Below, piece after piece: positions 51,624-62,926 of a DNA stretch of 64,000 bases. The notes under the pieces were generated by a model. That model saw nothing but the letters and a program-made list of their open reading frames with translations. It was not told where the DNA came from and did not search any database. Each line of letters begins with the position of its first letter. Within the stretch, counting starts at the first letter, position 1. Source of the DNA: Staphylococcus americanisciuri (GTDB lineage: Bacteria > Bacillota > Bacilli > Staphylococcales > Staphylococcaceae); contig NZ_JANUXY010000001.1 of the NCBI RefSeq assembly GCF_024814435.1, forward strand, positions 372,001-436,000, in the 5' to 3' direction. The position numbers were made by a program, and so were the translations under genes.

Positions 51624-54251
51624 TTATTTGGCATCATACCATGTTGGACCATATTCAGACTCAACACTTAATGGAACATCTAATTCTAAAGCTTCTACCA
51701 TAATCTTTTCAACAAATTGACTAAATGCCTCTACTTCATCTTTTGGCACTTCAAAAATCAATTCATCGTGTACTTGCAATAATAATTTGGCTTTAAAGTC
51801 TGTCGTTTGTACCGCATGCTTAAAATCAACCATTGCTTTCTTAATGATATCAGCAGCACTTCCTTGGATGGGTGAATTCATAGCCGTACGTTCCGCAAAG
51901 CCACGCTTATTAAAGTTACGACTTGTAATATCAGGTATGTAACGACGACGATTCAATAAAGTCTCAACATACCCTTGCTGTTTTGCGTCTTGAACAATTG
52001 TTTCCATGTAGGTCTTCACACCCGGAAAGTGTGATAAATAATCATCAATGAACTGCTGTGCTTCTTTACGAGTAATACCTAAACTTTGGCTCAAACCGTA
52101 ATCACTAATACCATAGACAATACCAAAGTTAACTGCTTTGGCTTGGCGACGCATCAATGACGTGACTTCATCCTCAGCTACATTAAATACCTTCATCGCT
52201 GTTGTTGTATGAACATCTTCATTGTCAATAAAGGCTTTCTGTAACGTTGGATCTCCAGTTATATGGGCAAGAACACGCAATTCTATTTGGGAATAGTCCG
52301 CTGCTAATATCACATAATCTTCGTGTGATGACTTGAAAGCTTTGCGAATTTGACGCCCTTCTTCCAAGCGAATCGGAATGTTTTGTAAGTTGGGATCTAC
52401 AGACGATAAACGCCCTGTCTGTGCTAATGTCTGATTAAAGCGTGTGTGAATACGTTTATCTTTCCAGATCACTTTTTGTAATCCTTCCACATAAGTTGAT
52501 TGTAACTTCGCTAATGTTCGGTACGTCAGGATATTTTCAATAATTGGATGTTGCCCTGATAACTTTTCTAATACATCGACTGCCGTTGAATAGCCTGTTT
52601 TGGTCTTCTTAATAATCGGCAAGCCAAGTTTCTCAAACAAAATAACACCCAATTGTTTTGGCGAATTGATGTTAAACGGTTCTCCTGCTTGTTCATGGAT
52701 ACTTTCAATCAGTTCATCTATGCGTTGTTGAAGATTTACTTCCATAGCTTTTAATGTTTCTTTATCCGTATAGATACCTGTATATTCCATCTCACTCAAT
52801 ATTTCTGCCAATGGAAGTTCTAAATCTGTTAATAAATCAAGTTGTTGATGTGCCTCTAGTGTTTCAAGCATTTGAGATTTTGATGTTTTAAGTGCATCGA
52901 GTATTGAAGCGATATGTGTATTTAAAACATCATCTTCTGGTATTTTATAAGACTTGCCTTTTCCATAGATAACCACATCTTCTTGAACATACGTATCAGC
53001 AAAGCGTGACATCACTGAACTTACATCATCAATTGTTTGTGACGGATCAATTAAGTAACTTGCCAGCATTGCGTCAAACGTCACATGCTTTAGTGCAATC
53101 CCTAAACGTTTCATAGCAATATATAATTTTTTCGCATCATATGTTACTTTAGCAGCGTGTGGATTTTCTAACCATTGTATCAGCGGTTGATACGCACTCA
53201 TCGTATCCGTTGATGTTACAACATAGTGGTTCCCATCAAAAATACCGAATCGTAATAATGGGTCTTTTAAATAATTGGCACCCGAAACTTCGATGTACAC
53301 CATTGCTTCATTAAGATTCTCAAAATCAATCAATGACAAGTCTGTTGCCACTTCAAAAGTTTTAGCCGAAACCTCTTCACTAGGACTACGGTCCACTTCA
53401 TCAAGCAATTGACGAAATTCCAATTCTTTAAAAAGTGCAATTTTCTCAGATTCATCATAAGTTTCAGGCAAACGTGTGTCTTTCAAGGAAACGCTAATAG
53501 GACTTTGACGATTAATTGTTGCCAATGTTTTACTCATTAAGGCATCGTCTTTGCTAGCAATTAACTTTTCCTTCAGTTTTTTTCCTGAAACACTATCAAT
53601 TGCGTCATACACACCTTCTACAGTACCAAATTGATTCAGAAGCTTGATAGCTGTCTTTTCACCAACACCAGCAACACCTGGGATATTGTCTGATGCATCG
53701 CCCATTAATCCCTTCATATCAATAATTTGCTTTGGCGCTAACCCTTGATATTTTTCAGCAATAAATGCAGGTGTATAATGATCGACATCTGTAACACCTT
53801 TTTTTGTATAATAGATTGTGACATGATCAGAAGCGAGTTGCGTCAAGTCACGATCGCCAGTAATAATAATTGTTTGCATTCCTGCTTCGTCCGCTTCACG
53901 ACTTAACGTACCAATAATATCATCGGCTTCGTAGTTATCTAACTCATATGTTTGTATCGCGTATGCCGCCAATAACTGACGAATATATGGAAACTGCTCA
54001 CTCAACTCTGGCGGTGTTTTTTGGCGTCCTCCTTTATACTCAGCATACTGTTCATGTCGAAAAGTTGTTTTCCCCGCATCAAATGCCACTAAAAAATGCG
54101 TGGGTTGTTCTTCTTTTAAAATTTTCTCGAGCAAACGCGCAAATCCGTATATCGCATTGGTATGAATACCTGCTTTGTTTTGTAACAATGGCAATGCATA
54201 AAAAGCACGAAAACTCAGGCTATTACCATCTATTAATATCAGTTTATCCAC
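51624..54251 (-). CDS. polA: DNA polymerase I
   Basis: Gap filling and primer removal. The 875 residues have a 5'-3' exonuclease domain (about 1-290), a central 3'-5' exonuclease-like domain (about 305-465) and a family A polymerase domain (about 470-875), with motif A LAADYSQIELRVLAH near 650 and motif C LLQVHDELIFEVP near 825. In the middle domain the expected DxE metal site reads VYIEVS, so proofreading looks degenerate, as in Bacillus PolA. It lies next to phoR, upstream of mutM. Confidence 0.97.
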   Translation of the reverse strand: MDKLILIDGNSLSFRAFYALPLLQNKAGIHTNAIYGFARLLEKILKEEQPTHFLVAFDAGKTTFRHEQYAEYKGGRQKTPPELSEQFPYIRQLLAAYAIQTYELDNYEADDIIGTLSREADEAGMQTIIITGDRDLTQLASDHVTIYYTKKGVTDVDHYTPAFIAEKYQGLAPKQIIDMKGLMGDASDNIPGVAGVGEKTAIKLLNQFGTVEGVYDAIDSVSGKKLKEKLIASKDDALMSKTLATINRQSPISVSLKDTRLPETYDESEKIALFKELEFRQLLDEVDRSPSEEVSAKTFEVATDLSLIDFENLNEAMVYIEVSGANYLKDPLLRFGIFDGNHYVVTSTDTMSAYQPLIQWLENPHAAKVTYDAKKLYIAMKRLGIALKHVTFDAMLASYLIDPSQTIDDVSSVMSRFADTYVQEDVVIYGKGKSYKIPEDDVLNTHIASILDALKTSKSQMLETLEAHQQLDLLTDLELPLAEILSEMEYTGIYTDKETLKAMEVNLQQRIDELIESIHEQAGEPFNINSPKQLGVILFEKLGLPIIKKTKTGYSTAVDVLEKLSGQHPIIENILTYRTLAKLQSTYVEGLQKVIWKDKRIHTRFNQTLAQTGRLSSVDPNLQNIPIRLEEGRQIRKAFKSSHEDYVILAADYSQIELRVLAHITGDPTLQKAFIDNEDVHTTTAMKVFNVAEDEVTSLMRRQAKAVNFGIVYGISDYGLSQSLGITRKEAQQFIDDYLSHFPGVKTYMETIVQDAKQQGYVETLLNRRRYIPDITSRNFNKRGFAERTAMNSPIQGSAADIIKKAMVDFKHAVQTTDFKAKLLLQVHDELIFEVPKDEVEAFSQFVEKIMVEALELDVPLSVESEYGPTWYDAK

Positions 54252-54324
54252 AGTTTTACCTCCAACAATATTAATAGCTATATTTTATCACAGAATGCAC
54301 TGAAACCCTATTTGTCAGTCTACA

Positions 54325-54359
54325 GACAAAAATGGAACAGCTTTAAGCCATCCCATTTT
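54325..54359 (-). terminator. Rho-independent terminator after phoR
   Basis: A 13-bp stem (54347-54359 with 54329-54341, G-U pairs) is followed by TTTTTGTC on the minus strand, just after the phoR stop. Confidence 0.85.
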
Positions 54360-54369
54360 GTGTCTTTCA

Positions 54370-56079
54370 TTATTTATCTTGTTCCGGTAATATCACTCTA
54401 AATATCGAGCCTTTTCCTTCTTCTGATACAACATCAATTTTACCCTGATACGCCTCAACAATATGCTTCGTGATGGATAAACCTAAACCTGTACCACCCG
54501 AATCTCTACTTCTTGCTTTATCGACACGATAGAACCTCTCAAAAATGCGATACTTTTCATTTGGATGAATGCCTATCCCTTGGTCTATCACTTCAATGAC
54601 TTGCTGGTGCGGTTCACTATAGACGCGCAAAGTTACCCTTTTATACTCTGGGGAATAGTTCACAGCATTAGTCAGCAGATTCACCATTACTTGTGTCATT
54701 TTATCTTCATCTGCCATTGTATAAATATTATCACTAATGCAATCTTCAAGAACGATAGACTTCAAGTCAGCAATCGGTTTGATGCTTGACAATGCATTAC
54801 GTGCAACATTAGTTAAGTCAATACGATGTTTTTCTAAAGTGGCATTTTGTTCGATTTTTGATAAATCTAATAAATCTTCTACTAACGATTGGATTCTATT
54901 CGACTCTTTAAGAATAATTTCTAAAAACATATCTAAAGAAGCTGGATCATCTTTTGCACCATCTATTAATGTTTCAGCAAAGCCTTTAATAGATGTAATC
55001 GGTGTGCGCAACTCATGCGATACATTCGCAACAAAATCACGACGTAAATTTTCTAATTTTTTGAGGGCAGTAATATCATGTAATACAATAACCATCCCTT
55101 GTAGTCGTTTCTTTTTACTCGTCAAAATTGGCACACATGCAGCATCAAAAAACTTCTGATGAATATCATTAACATGAATTTCAATTTGTTGATAAATACC
55201 TTTTTCAACTTTGTAGCCTTCCACAATCAATTGTTTAAGTGTTGGATGCAAGACAGATTCGTATTGTTGATGTTCTACATTATCACCATTATGAAATATA
55301 TCACTGTATGTTTTATTCGCAACTACGATTTCTCCTTGCTTATCAACCATCAATATCGCACTGGGAATATTTTCTAATGTGGTTAACAAACGATTGCGTT
55401 GCATTTTTTGAGCATGGTTTAACTTTTCTAAACGTCTAGCCAATACATTGATTGACACATACAACTCTTTCGTCTCTTTCACACTGCTCTCGGGCACACG
55501 GATATTATAATGCCCATCGGATAACAACGCAGTGGCATAGGACACTTCATTAATCGGCTGGATATACGTTCGGTTAATGTAACGAACAGTAAAGAAAATC
55601 AATCCAAGCGTAATCATAGCAATCAAAATTAAATATTTCCAAAATTGTAGTTGTAATTCATTGACCATTGCAAATTGGCCACTCATTAAGATACATGTCT
55701 TGCCCTGCTTAAACCCATACATATAAATGTTCGTTTTGTTATCAAGCTGATAGGTACTTTGTTGTTGTGATAGTGCGTTTAACAACTGCGTTTTGTGTTT
55801 CAACAATAAAGGTTGCTGATCAGGATTCACAAGCGATTCATTACCATTCTCATAGATCAATACGGACGTTTGAAATTGTTTGGAGAGCGCTTCAAGTTTT
55901 GCATTATCTCCTGCATGATAAGCAGATAACAATGCTTCGGCTTCTTGGTTCGATTCTACTTGCTGGTGCGTCACAGCCGTTATATAAATACTATGGTGCA
56001 CAAAAAAGCCAAGAACTAGAAAACTTACAACAATAATCGTTGTAAGTATTAATAATAGCTTATGATAAAATTTGATCAT
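54370..56079 (-). CDS. phoR: Phosphate-responsive sensor histidine kinase PhoR
   Basis: Membrane sensor of the PhoPR two-component system for phosphate starvation. Of 569 residues, two TM segments (about 8-28 and 147-165) bracket an extracytoplasmic domain. A HAMP-like linker (about 167-220) and a PAS domain (about 230-340) follow. The HisKA phosphoacceptor is H355 (SHELRTP). An HATPase_c with the N box, DQGIGI and GGTGLGLSI follows. The stop is adjacent to phoP (no gap), so the two are co-transcribed. Confidence 0.97.
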   Translation of the reverse strand: MIKFYHKLLLILTTIIVVSFLVLGFFVHHSIYITAVTHQQVESNQEAEALLSAYHAGDNAKLEALSKQFQTSVLIYENGNESLVNPDQQPLLLKHKTQLLNALSQQQSTYQLDNKTNIYMYGFKQGKTCILMSGQFAMVNELQLQFWKYLILIAMITLGLIFFTVRYINRTYIQPINEVSYATALLSDGHYNIRVPESSVKETKELYVSINVLARRLEKLNHAQKMQRNRLLTTLENIPSAILMVDKQGEIVVANKTYSDIFHNGDNVEHQQYESVLHPTLKQLIVEGYKVEKGIYQQIEIHVNDIHQKFFDAACVPILTSKKKRLQGMVIVLHDITALKKLENLRRDFVANVSHELRTPITSIKGFAETLIDGAKDDPASLDMFLEIILKESNRIQSLVEDLLDLSKIEQNATLEKHRIDLTNVARNALSSIKPIADLKSIVLEDCISDNIYTMADEDKMTQVMVNLLTNAVNYSPEYKRVTLRVYSEPHQQVIEVIDQGIGIHPNEKYRIFERFYRVDKARSRDSGGTGLGLSITKHIVEAYQGKIDVVSEEGKGSIFRVILPEQDK

Positions 56080-56781
56080 CTATTTTGGACGCTCCAATTT
56101 GTAACCAAGACCACGTACTGTTTTTATCAATTGTGGCTTCTTAGGGTTTTCTTCAAGCTTTTCTCTCAAATGACTGATATGGACATCAACAATTCTTGAG
56201 TCACCAGCAAATTCATAGTTCCAAACAGAATTCAACATGTGTTCACGAGTGATAACACGCCCTTGACGCTCAATCAAATATAATAAAAGTTCAAACTCTT
56301 TTGGCGTCAATTCGACTAATTGGTCACCACGATACACTTCAAAGAATTCTGGTCGTATGCGCAATGCACCAATGTGAATATCTTCATCCTCATTATCTTG
56401 TTGCCATTCAGCAGCGTTTACACGTCGTAAGATAGCTTTTACACGTGCAACTACTTCTCTTGGTGAAAAAGGCTTTGTCATATAATCATCAGCACCAAGC
56501 TCTAGACCAAGAACACGATCAAATGCATCATCCTTCGCAGTCAGCATCAAAATAGGCACTGAGTTCTTGTTCGCTCGAATCATTTTACAAACTTCAATGC
56601 CGTCTTTTTTAGGTAGCATTAAATCAAGAACGATAATATCAGGTTTGACTTCATCAACTTTCTCTAGGGCTTCTTCCCCATCTTGTGCAATTTCAATGAG
56701 ATATCCTGCCTGTTCAAGATTATATTTCAGTAATGTAACGATTGAATGTTCATCATCAACAACAAGTACTTTCTGAACCAT
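56080..56781 (-). CDS. phoP: Response regulator PhoP
   Basis: DNA-binding regulator of phosphate uptake and wall-polymer genes. About 233 residues: receiver domain with D9, D10, phospho-acceptor D53 in IVLDLMLP and K near 104 (LTAKDD), and an OmpR-type winged helix (about 130-230) ending SRIVDVHISHLREKLE...GLGYKLE. ATG at 56781 with GGGAGG upstream. The minus strand holds a TATAAT (56811-56816), a likely promoter. Confidence 0.97.
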   Translation of the reverse strand: MVQKVLVVDDEHSIVTLLKYNLEQAGYLIEIAQDGEEALEKVDEVKPDIIVLDLMLPKKDGIEVCKMIRANKNSVPILMLTAKDDAFDRVLGLELGADDYMTKPFSPREVVARVKAILRRVNAAEWQQDNEDEDIHIGALRIRPEFFEVYRGDQLVELTPKEFELLLYLIERQGRVITREHMLNSVWNYEFAGDSRIVDVHISHLREKLEENPKKPQLIKTVRGLGYKLERPK

Positions 56782-56898
56782 CACGCCTACCTCCCAATTT
56801 ATTTAAAGTTATTATACCTTAAAATAATGATGCAATAAGAAACTTTACAATATTTTAATATGAACTTAACATTATGAAAGCATGATTGTTATAGAACT

Positions 56899-56936
56899 AC
56901 AAATGGTCAGACATACGAATACGCCCGACCATTTGT
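56899..56936. other. 17-bp inverted repeat between phoP and icd
   Basis: Near-perfect stem (56899-56915 with 56920-56936), pairing ACAAATGGTC with GACCATTTGT and further G-U pairs inside. On the plus strand it is followed by TTTTC. It may terminate icd-side transcription or both directions. The surrounding 229 bases hold no gene. Confidence 0.65.
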
Positions 56937-57010
56937 TTTCATATTTAAATAGTTGAATGAAATATTAACATTGTAAATAATTTCATTACCCTAAGTTATA
57001 CTTCATACGA

Positions 57011-58273
57011 TTATAAGTTTTTAATTAATTCATCAGCAAATTCTGATGTTGATACTTCAGTTGCACCATCCATTAAACGTGCAAAGTCATAAGTTACGAC
57101 TTTAGATGCAATTGTTTTTTCAACTGAAGCTGTAATTAAGTCAGCTGCTTCTTGCCAACCAAGATGTTCTAACATTAATACACCAGATAACAATACTGAT
57201 GATGGATTTACTTTGTTTAAGCCAGCATATTTTGGCGCCGTTCCATGCGTTGCTTCAAAAATAGCATGACCTGTTTCATAGTTGATGTTTGCACCTGGCG
57301 CAATACCAATACCACCAACCTGTGCAGCTAATGCATCTGAAATGTAGTCACCGTTTAAGTTCATTGTTGCAACGACATCATGTTCAGCTGGACGTGTTAA
57401 AATTTGTTGTAAGAAGATGTCTGCAATAGAATCTTTAACAATAATCTTACCGTCTTTTTCTGCTTGTTCTTGTGCAGCATTAGCAGCATCTTTGCCTTCA
57501 GCTTCAACAAGACGATCGTATTGTTGCCATGTAAATACTTTGTCGCCAAACTCTGCTTCTGCTAAATCGTAACCCCATTGTTTGAAGCCACCTTCTGTAA
57601 ACTTCATAATATTTCCTTTGTGTACAAGTGTTACAGATTTACGATTATTATCTAAAGCATATTGAATTGCAGCGCGTACTAATCTTTCTGTCCCTTCTTT
57701 AGAGACTGGCTTAATACCGATACCTGATGTTTCAGGGAAGCGGATATTTTTGGCGCCCATCTCATTTTGTAAGAAATCGATTACTTTCTTAACTTCTGCA
57801 GTACCTTCTTTGAATTCAATTCCCGCATAAATATCTTCAGTGTTTTCGCGGAAGATAACCATATCTGTATCTTCTGGACGCTTAACAGGAGATGGTACCC
57901 CTTGGAACCAACGTACTGGACGTAAACATGTGAACAAGTCTAACTCTTGTCTTAATGCTACATTCAATGAACGAATACCTCCACCGATTGGCGTTGTTAA
58001 TGGACCTTTAATAGCAATTAAATATGATTTGATTGTATCTAATGTCTCTGCAGGCAACCATTCACCTGTTTCATCAAATGCTTTCTGACCCGCTAGTACT
58101 TCTTTCCAAGCAATCTCTTTTTTGCCATCATAGGCTTTTTTGACAGCTTCATCAATTACTCGACTAGCTGCTGACCAAATATCTGGTCCGATACCATCAC
58201 CAATAATAAATGGAATAATCGGTTGATCTGGAACTTGTAACCCATTGTCCGTTTTAACGATTTTTTCACTCAT
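57011..58273 (-). CDS. icd: Isocitrate dehydrogenase (NADP-dependent)
   Basis: Oxidises isocitrate to 2-oxoglutarate. The 420 residues have the substrate-phosphate serine region [18 protein letters not shown] near 97-115 and the catalytic Tyr/Lys region. [10 protein letters not shown]-type sequence ([20 protein letters not shown]) is near 305, and the NADP site [17 protein letters not shown] near 343. It follows citZ by 47 bases and is part of the citZ-icd operon. Confidence 0.97.
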   Translation of the reverse strand: MSEKIVKTDNGLQVPDQPIIPFIIGDGIGPDIWSAASRVIDEAVKKAYDGKKEIAWKEVLAGQKAFDETGEWLPAETLDTIKSYLIAIKGPLTTPIGGGIRSLNVALRQELDLFTCLRPVRWFQGVPSPVKRPEDTDMVIFRENTEDIYAGIEFKEGTAEVKKVIDFLQNEMGAKNIRFPETSGIGIKPVSKEGTERLVRAAIQYALDNNRKSVTLVHKGNIMKFTEGGFKQWGYDLAEAEFGDKVFTWQQYDRLVEAEGKDAANAAQEQAEKDGKIIVKDSIADIFLQQILTRPAEHDVVATMNLNGDYISDALAAQVGGIGIAPGANINYETGHAIFEATHGTAPKYAGLNKVNPSSVLLSGVLMLEHLGWQEAADLITASVEKTIASKVVTYDFARLMDGATEVSTSEFADELIKNL

Positions 58274-58320
58274 TGTCTAATAACCTCCAAAAATTGTTTA
58301 GTGCTTAATCAGAAAATATT

Positions 58321-59439
58321 TTAACGTGTTTCGATTGGTTCATATTTGCGATTTGTTTCACCAATGTAATTCGCACGTGGACGGATAATACGGTTGTTAG
58401 CCAATTGTTCTAAGATATGTGCTGTCCAACCTGCTGTACGACTCACTGCAAAAATTGGTGTAAATAAGTCATGTTCAATACCCATACTGTGATATACAGT
58501 CGCACTGTAGAAATCTACGTTAGGTAACAGACCTTTTTTCTCTTTGATAATATCTGCAATCTTTACTGACATTTCAAACAGTTCACTTTGACCTGTTTCT
58601 TCAGTAATCTTACGGCTCATTTCTTTTAAATATTTAGCACGTGGGTCTCCGTTTTTGTATACGCGATGACCAAAGCCCATAACCTTTTGTTTATTTGCGA
58701 ATGCATTATCTAAATATGCGTCAACCTTATCAATTGAGCCAATTTCAAAAAGCATACGCATTACTTGTTCATTCGCACCGCCATGTAAAGGCCCTTTTAA
58801 TGAACCAACAGCTGCTGTAATACCTGAATACATATCTGATAAAGATGATACGGTACAACGCGCAGTAAATGTTGACGCATTCAATTCGTGGTCTGCATGT
58901 AAAATCAATGCTTTGTTGAACCCTTCAACCTCAACATCTGTAGGTTTTTCACCACGAAGCATATACAAGAAATTCGCCGCATAGCTTAATGATGGATCTG
59001 GCTTAACTGGTTGTTTACCTTGGCGAACACGTGCAAATGACGCCACTAATGATGCAATCTTCGCTTGAATACGAATAGCTCTTTCTCTAATTGCTTCTTC
59101 ATCGTTTTCATCAGCATTTTCATCAAAGTGTGCTAAGTAAGATACAGATGTACGCAAGGCAGTCATCGGGTGAACTTTGTCTGTCGTATATTCTTCAAAA
59201 TGACTGTACATTCGTGGGTTCAATGTCATATAATCATATAATTTTTTCTTAAGTGCTTTAAGCTCTTCTTCATTTGGCAAACGATAGTTCCATAATAAGA
59301 ACACAACTTCTTCAAATTGCGCATTCTCAGTTAAATCATCAATATCATAACCCGCATAAGTTAATTGGCTATCAATGATAGAACTAATCTTTGTTTCGGC
59401 TGCAATTACCCCTTCTAAACCTCTCATTAATTCTGCCAT
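58321..59439 (-). CDS. citZ: Citrate synthase
   Basis: Condenses acetyl-CoA with oxaloacetate, entry step of the citrate cycle. The 372 residues carry the three catalytic residues: H in HADHELNAST near 185, H in MGFGHRVYKNGDPRAK near 260 and D in NVDFYSATVYHSMGI near 310. Good AGGGG before the ATG. It precedes icd. A candidate cre site lies 34-48 bases upstream of the start. Confidence 0.97.
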   Translation of the reverse strand: MAELMRGLEGVIAAETKISSIIDSQLTYAGYDIDDLTENAQFEEVVFLLWNYRLPNEEELKALKKKLYDYMTLNPRMYSHFEEYTTDKVHPMTALRTSVSYLAHFDENADENDEEAIRERAIRIQAKIASLVASFARVRQGKQPVKPDPSLSYAANFLYMLRGEKPTDVEVEGFNKALILHADHELNASTFTARCTVSSLSDMYSGITAAVGSLKGPLHGGANEQVMRMLFEIGSIDKVDAYLDNAFANKQKVMGFGHRVYKNGDPRAKYLKEMSRKITEETGQSELFEMSVKIADIIKEKKGLLPNVDFYSATVYHSMGIEHDLFTPIFAVSRTAGWTAHILEQLANNRIIRPRANYIGETNRKYEPIETR

Positions 59440-59472
59440 AGTAATTTCCCCTTTACTTTAAATTCGCACTAT

Positions 59473-59487
59473 TGTAACGGCTTTCAT
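59473..59487 (-). promoter_or_regulatory. Candidate CcpA (cre) site in the citZ promoter
   Basis: On the minus strand the site reads ATGAAAGCCGTTACA, matching 14 of 15 cre consensus positions (a C where G is expected in the centre). A TATAATATT stretch just upstream (about 59490-59500) may be the -10, so the site would overlap the transcription start. Glucose repression of citZ by CcpA is known in Firmicutes. Confidence 0.5.
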
Positions 59488-59768
59488 AATAATATTATAT
59501 CTAATTTCATCGAATTTGTGAACATTTTAAGAACACACTAATATCAGAATTATCAAACAATATTCAGTGGCATCTCCTTCTATATAGAAATGCAAATGCC
59601 ATCATAACAAGTTTTCTTACTATTTTCATGTTCCTTTTCAGCGTATTCTTTTTACCTTTTCATTTATTTATCATGCATAATAAATATTTTTGATAACACT
59701 TTGTGAATGTAGAAAGATTTTTTATAAAGACCATAAAGAAAAAGAAATTCATCATTTAGAAAGTTATA

Positions 59769-59820
59769 TAAAAAGAGTAGCTGTATCCAATCTCTATCTC
59801 TAAAGATTTTACAACTACTC
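59769..59820 (-). terminator. Rho-independent terminator after pyk
   Basis: An 11-bp stem GAGTAGTTGTA/TACAGCTACTC (59810-59820 with 59775-59785) is followed on the minus strand by TTTTTATAT. Confidence 0.8.
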
Positions 59821-59866
59821 CTAACAACTATTTTATGTTAAACACCTAACTAACATTAGTCTTTAC

Positions 59867-61627
59867 TTATAGAACATTCGCATATCCTTCAAAAACTTTG
59901 CCTTGTGCTGCATCAACAGTAACAAGGATACCGTCTGGAATAACCGATGTTACATCTTGAACACCTACAACCGTTGGAATACCCTTTTCAAGACCAATAA
60001 TTGCACTTGAAGATGTTAAACCGCCTTCTTCAGTTACTAAGGCAACTACTTTATCAAGATATGGTACCATTTCCTCGTCTACAGATGGCGTAACGATTAC
60101 CGCACCTTCAAGGTTTTGGTTAGCTAATTCTTTCGCATTTTGAACCACAACTGTTCGACCAACTGCTGAGTTACGACCGATACCTTGTCCACTTGCAACA
60201 TCTTCACCAATTAAGTGAAGTTTCATTAAGTTCGTCGTACCAGTTTCACCTGTCGGCACACCTGCTGTAATGATAATTAAGTCACCGTTGACAACACGAC
60301 CTGTATCTACCGCTGTTGCAACTGCGTTATTTAATAACTCATCTGTTGAGTAAATACCTTCACGGATCACTGGGTATACACCCCAAATTAATGAACATTG
60401 TCTAGCTGTTGTCGCTTTTGGTGTTACAGCAATAATGTCTGATTTTGGACGATATTTAGAAATCGTACGCGCTGTATTACCACTCTCTGTTGCTGCTACA
60501 ATCGCCTTAACATTTAAATTAAGTGCTGTATGTGCTGTTGATACACCAATCGCATTGACTAATGATGTTTCAACAAGTTTTGTGCGATCAGATAATAATT
60601 TTTTGTAGTCTTGTGCTTGTTCTGCTGCAAGTGCGATATTGTTCATTGCGATAACCGCTTCTTCTGGATATGCACCTGCTGCTGTTTCACCAGATAACAT
60701 AACAGCATCTGTACCATCATAAATCGCATTGGCAACGTCTGATGCTTCGGCACGTGTTGCACGTGGATTGCGTTGCATAGAGTCTAACATTTGTGTCGCA
60801 GTAATAACTGGTTTACCAAGCTTGTTACATTTACGAATTAAATCTTTTTGCACAACTGGCACAGCTTCTGGTGGAATTTCAACACCCATGTCACCACGTG
60901 CAATCATTAAACCATCTGATACTTCTAAAATCTCATCAATATTATCAATACCTTCTTGGTTTTCAATCTTAGGAATAATTGTGATGTTTTCATTCTTCGC
61001 ATCTTCTAATATTCTGCGGATTTCTAATACATCACTTGCACGGCGCACGAAACTTGCTGCAATAAAGTCTACATCTTGTTCAATACCGAAACGAATATCT
61101 GCAGCATCTTTTTCAGTGATACCTGGTAAGTTAACGCTCACACCTGGTAGGTTAACACCTTTTTTATTTTTAAGTTCACCTGTGTTAAGTACTGTACAGT
61201 ATACTTCGCCTACAGATTTATCAATAGCTTTAACTTCAAGCTCTATTAGACCATCATCTAATAAAATATATGAACCAATTTCAATATCATCAATAAGTTG
61301 TGGGTAAGTCACAGAAAACTTATCTTCTGTTCCTTCAACCTCAGTCATGCTTACTGTCACGTCTGAACCTTTTTGTAACATAATCATGCCATTTTTCATA
61401 TTATGCGTACGAATTTCAGGTCCTTTTGTATCTAGCAAAATACCGATATTTTTGTTCAATTTAGATGCAACTTTACGAATTGTTGCAATACGTGCTGCAT
61501 GTTCTTCATGTGAACCGTGTGAAAAGTTCAAACGTGCAACATTCATACCTGCTGTCATTAACTTTTCTAACATTTCTTCTGATTCAGATGCTGGTCCAAT
61601 CGTACAAACAATTTTTGTCTTTTTCAT
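59867..61627 (-). CDS. pyk: Pyruvate kinase with C-terminal PEP-utilising domain
   Basis: Last step of glycolysis: PEP plus ADP to pyruvate and ATP. The 586 residues match the long Firmicute form: TIM barrel with B domain (about 1-340, [17 protein letters not shown] and [12 protein letters not shown] near 240), a regulatory C domain (about 350-470), and a PEP-utilising-like domain (about 475-586). In this last domain the position of the phosphohistidine motif reads [11 protein letters not shown], lacking the histidine of PEP-utilising enzymes, so it is probably structural or regulatory. It follows pfkA by 17 bases. Confidence 0.97.
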   Translation of the reverse strand: MKKTKIVCTIGPASESEEMLEKLMTAGMNVARLNFSHGSHEEHAARIATIRKVASKLNKNIGILLDTKGPEIRTHNMKNGMIMLQKGSDVTVSMTEVEGTEDKFSVTYPQLIDDIEIGSYILLDDGLIELEVKAIDKSVGEVYCTVLNTGELKNKKGVNLPGVSVNLPGITEKDAADIRFGIEQDVDFIAASFVRRASDVLEIRRILEDAKNENITIIPKIENQEGIDNIDEILEVSDGLMIARGDMGVEIPPEAVPVVQKDLIRKCNKLGKPVITATQMLDSMQRNPRATRAEASDVANAIYDGTDAVMLSGETAAGAYPEEAVIAMNNIALAAEQAQDYKKLLSDRTKLVETSLVNAIGVSTAHTALNLNVKAIVAATESGNTARTISKYRPKSDIIAVTPKATTARQCSLIWGVYPVIREGIYSTDELLNNAVATAVDTGRVVNGDLIIITAGVPTGETGTTNLMKLHLIGEDVASGQGIGRNSAVGRTVVVQNAKELANQNLEGAVIVTPSVDEEMVPYLDKVVALVTEEGGLTSSSAIIGLEKGIPTVVGVQDVTSVIPDGILVTVDAAQGKVFEGYANVL

Positions 61628-61644
61628 TAAGAAAGCCTCCTAGA

Positions 61645-62679
<1,035 letters not shown>

Positions 62680-62701
62680 TTAATATTCTAGCTTCAAAAA
62701 A

Positions 62702-62716
62702 ATGTAAACGGTTTAA
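62702..62716 (-). promoter_or_regulatory. Candidate CcpA (cre) site before pfkA
   Basis: The plus strand reads ATGTAAACGGTTTAA, matching 14 of 15 cre positions (A where C is expected near the end). It is about 86 bases before the pfkA start. Upstream placement would fit activation. By-eye match only. Confidence 0.45.
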
Positions 62717-62866
62717 ATTGATTATTTCATAAATTTGACACGAAACCACGTGAATCACTCAAAAATAGAGGCGTGAAGGACATAATTTGTCCCTTTATAA
62801 TGATACCCATCTATGACATTTTAATAACGAAAGTTCAATTATAAATTATATTCACATACTAAATAG

Positions 62867-62913
62867 CCTACTAAACAACTGCATAATGCCTAATTATGCA
62901 ATCATTTAGTAGG
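62867..62913. terminator. Long hairpin after accA, possible bidirectional terminator
   Basis: Outer 9-bp stem (62867-62875 with 62905-62913) and inner 8-bp stem (62880-62887 with 62893-62900), separated by small mismatches. It lies 13 bases after the accA stop. The U-rich tail is better on the plus strand, so its effect on accA is uncertain. Confidence 0.65.
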
Positions 62914-62926
62914 TTTTAGTTTTGCA

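Larger units (their letters stand above)
59440..59866. other. Intergenic region between citZ and pyk, no gene found
   Basis: 427 bases, AT-rich, no open frame with a ribosome site on either strand. It contains the citZ promoter with the candidate cre site (59473-59487) and the pyk terminator (59769-59820). In S. aureus I recall an amino-acid permease gene here, which is absent. Confidence 0.6.

Noticed and set aside
51624-54251. Degenerate 3'-5' exonuclease domain of PolA
   Set aside because: Common to Firmicute PolA proteins; not a defect peculiar to this genome.
60729-61307. 192-codon open frame on the plus strand
   Set aside because: Antisense to pyk; serine-rich product typical of the reverse of a conserved gene.
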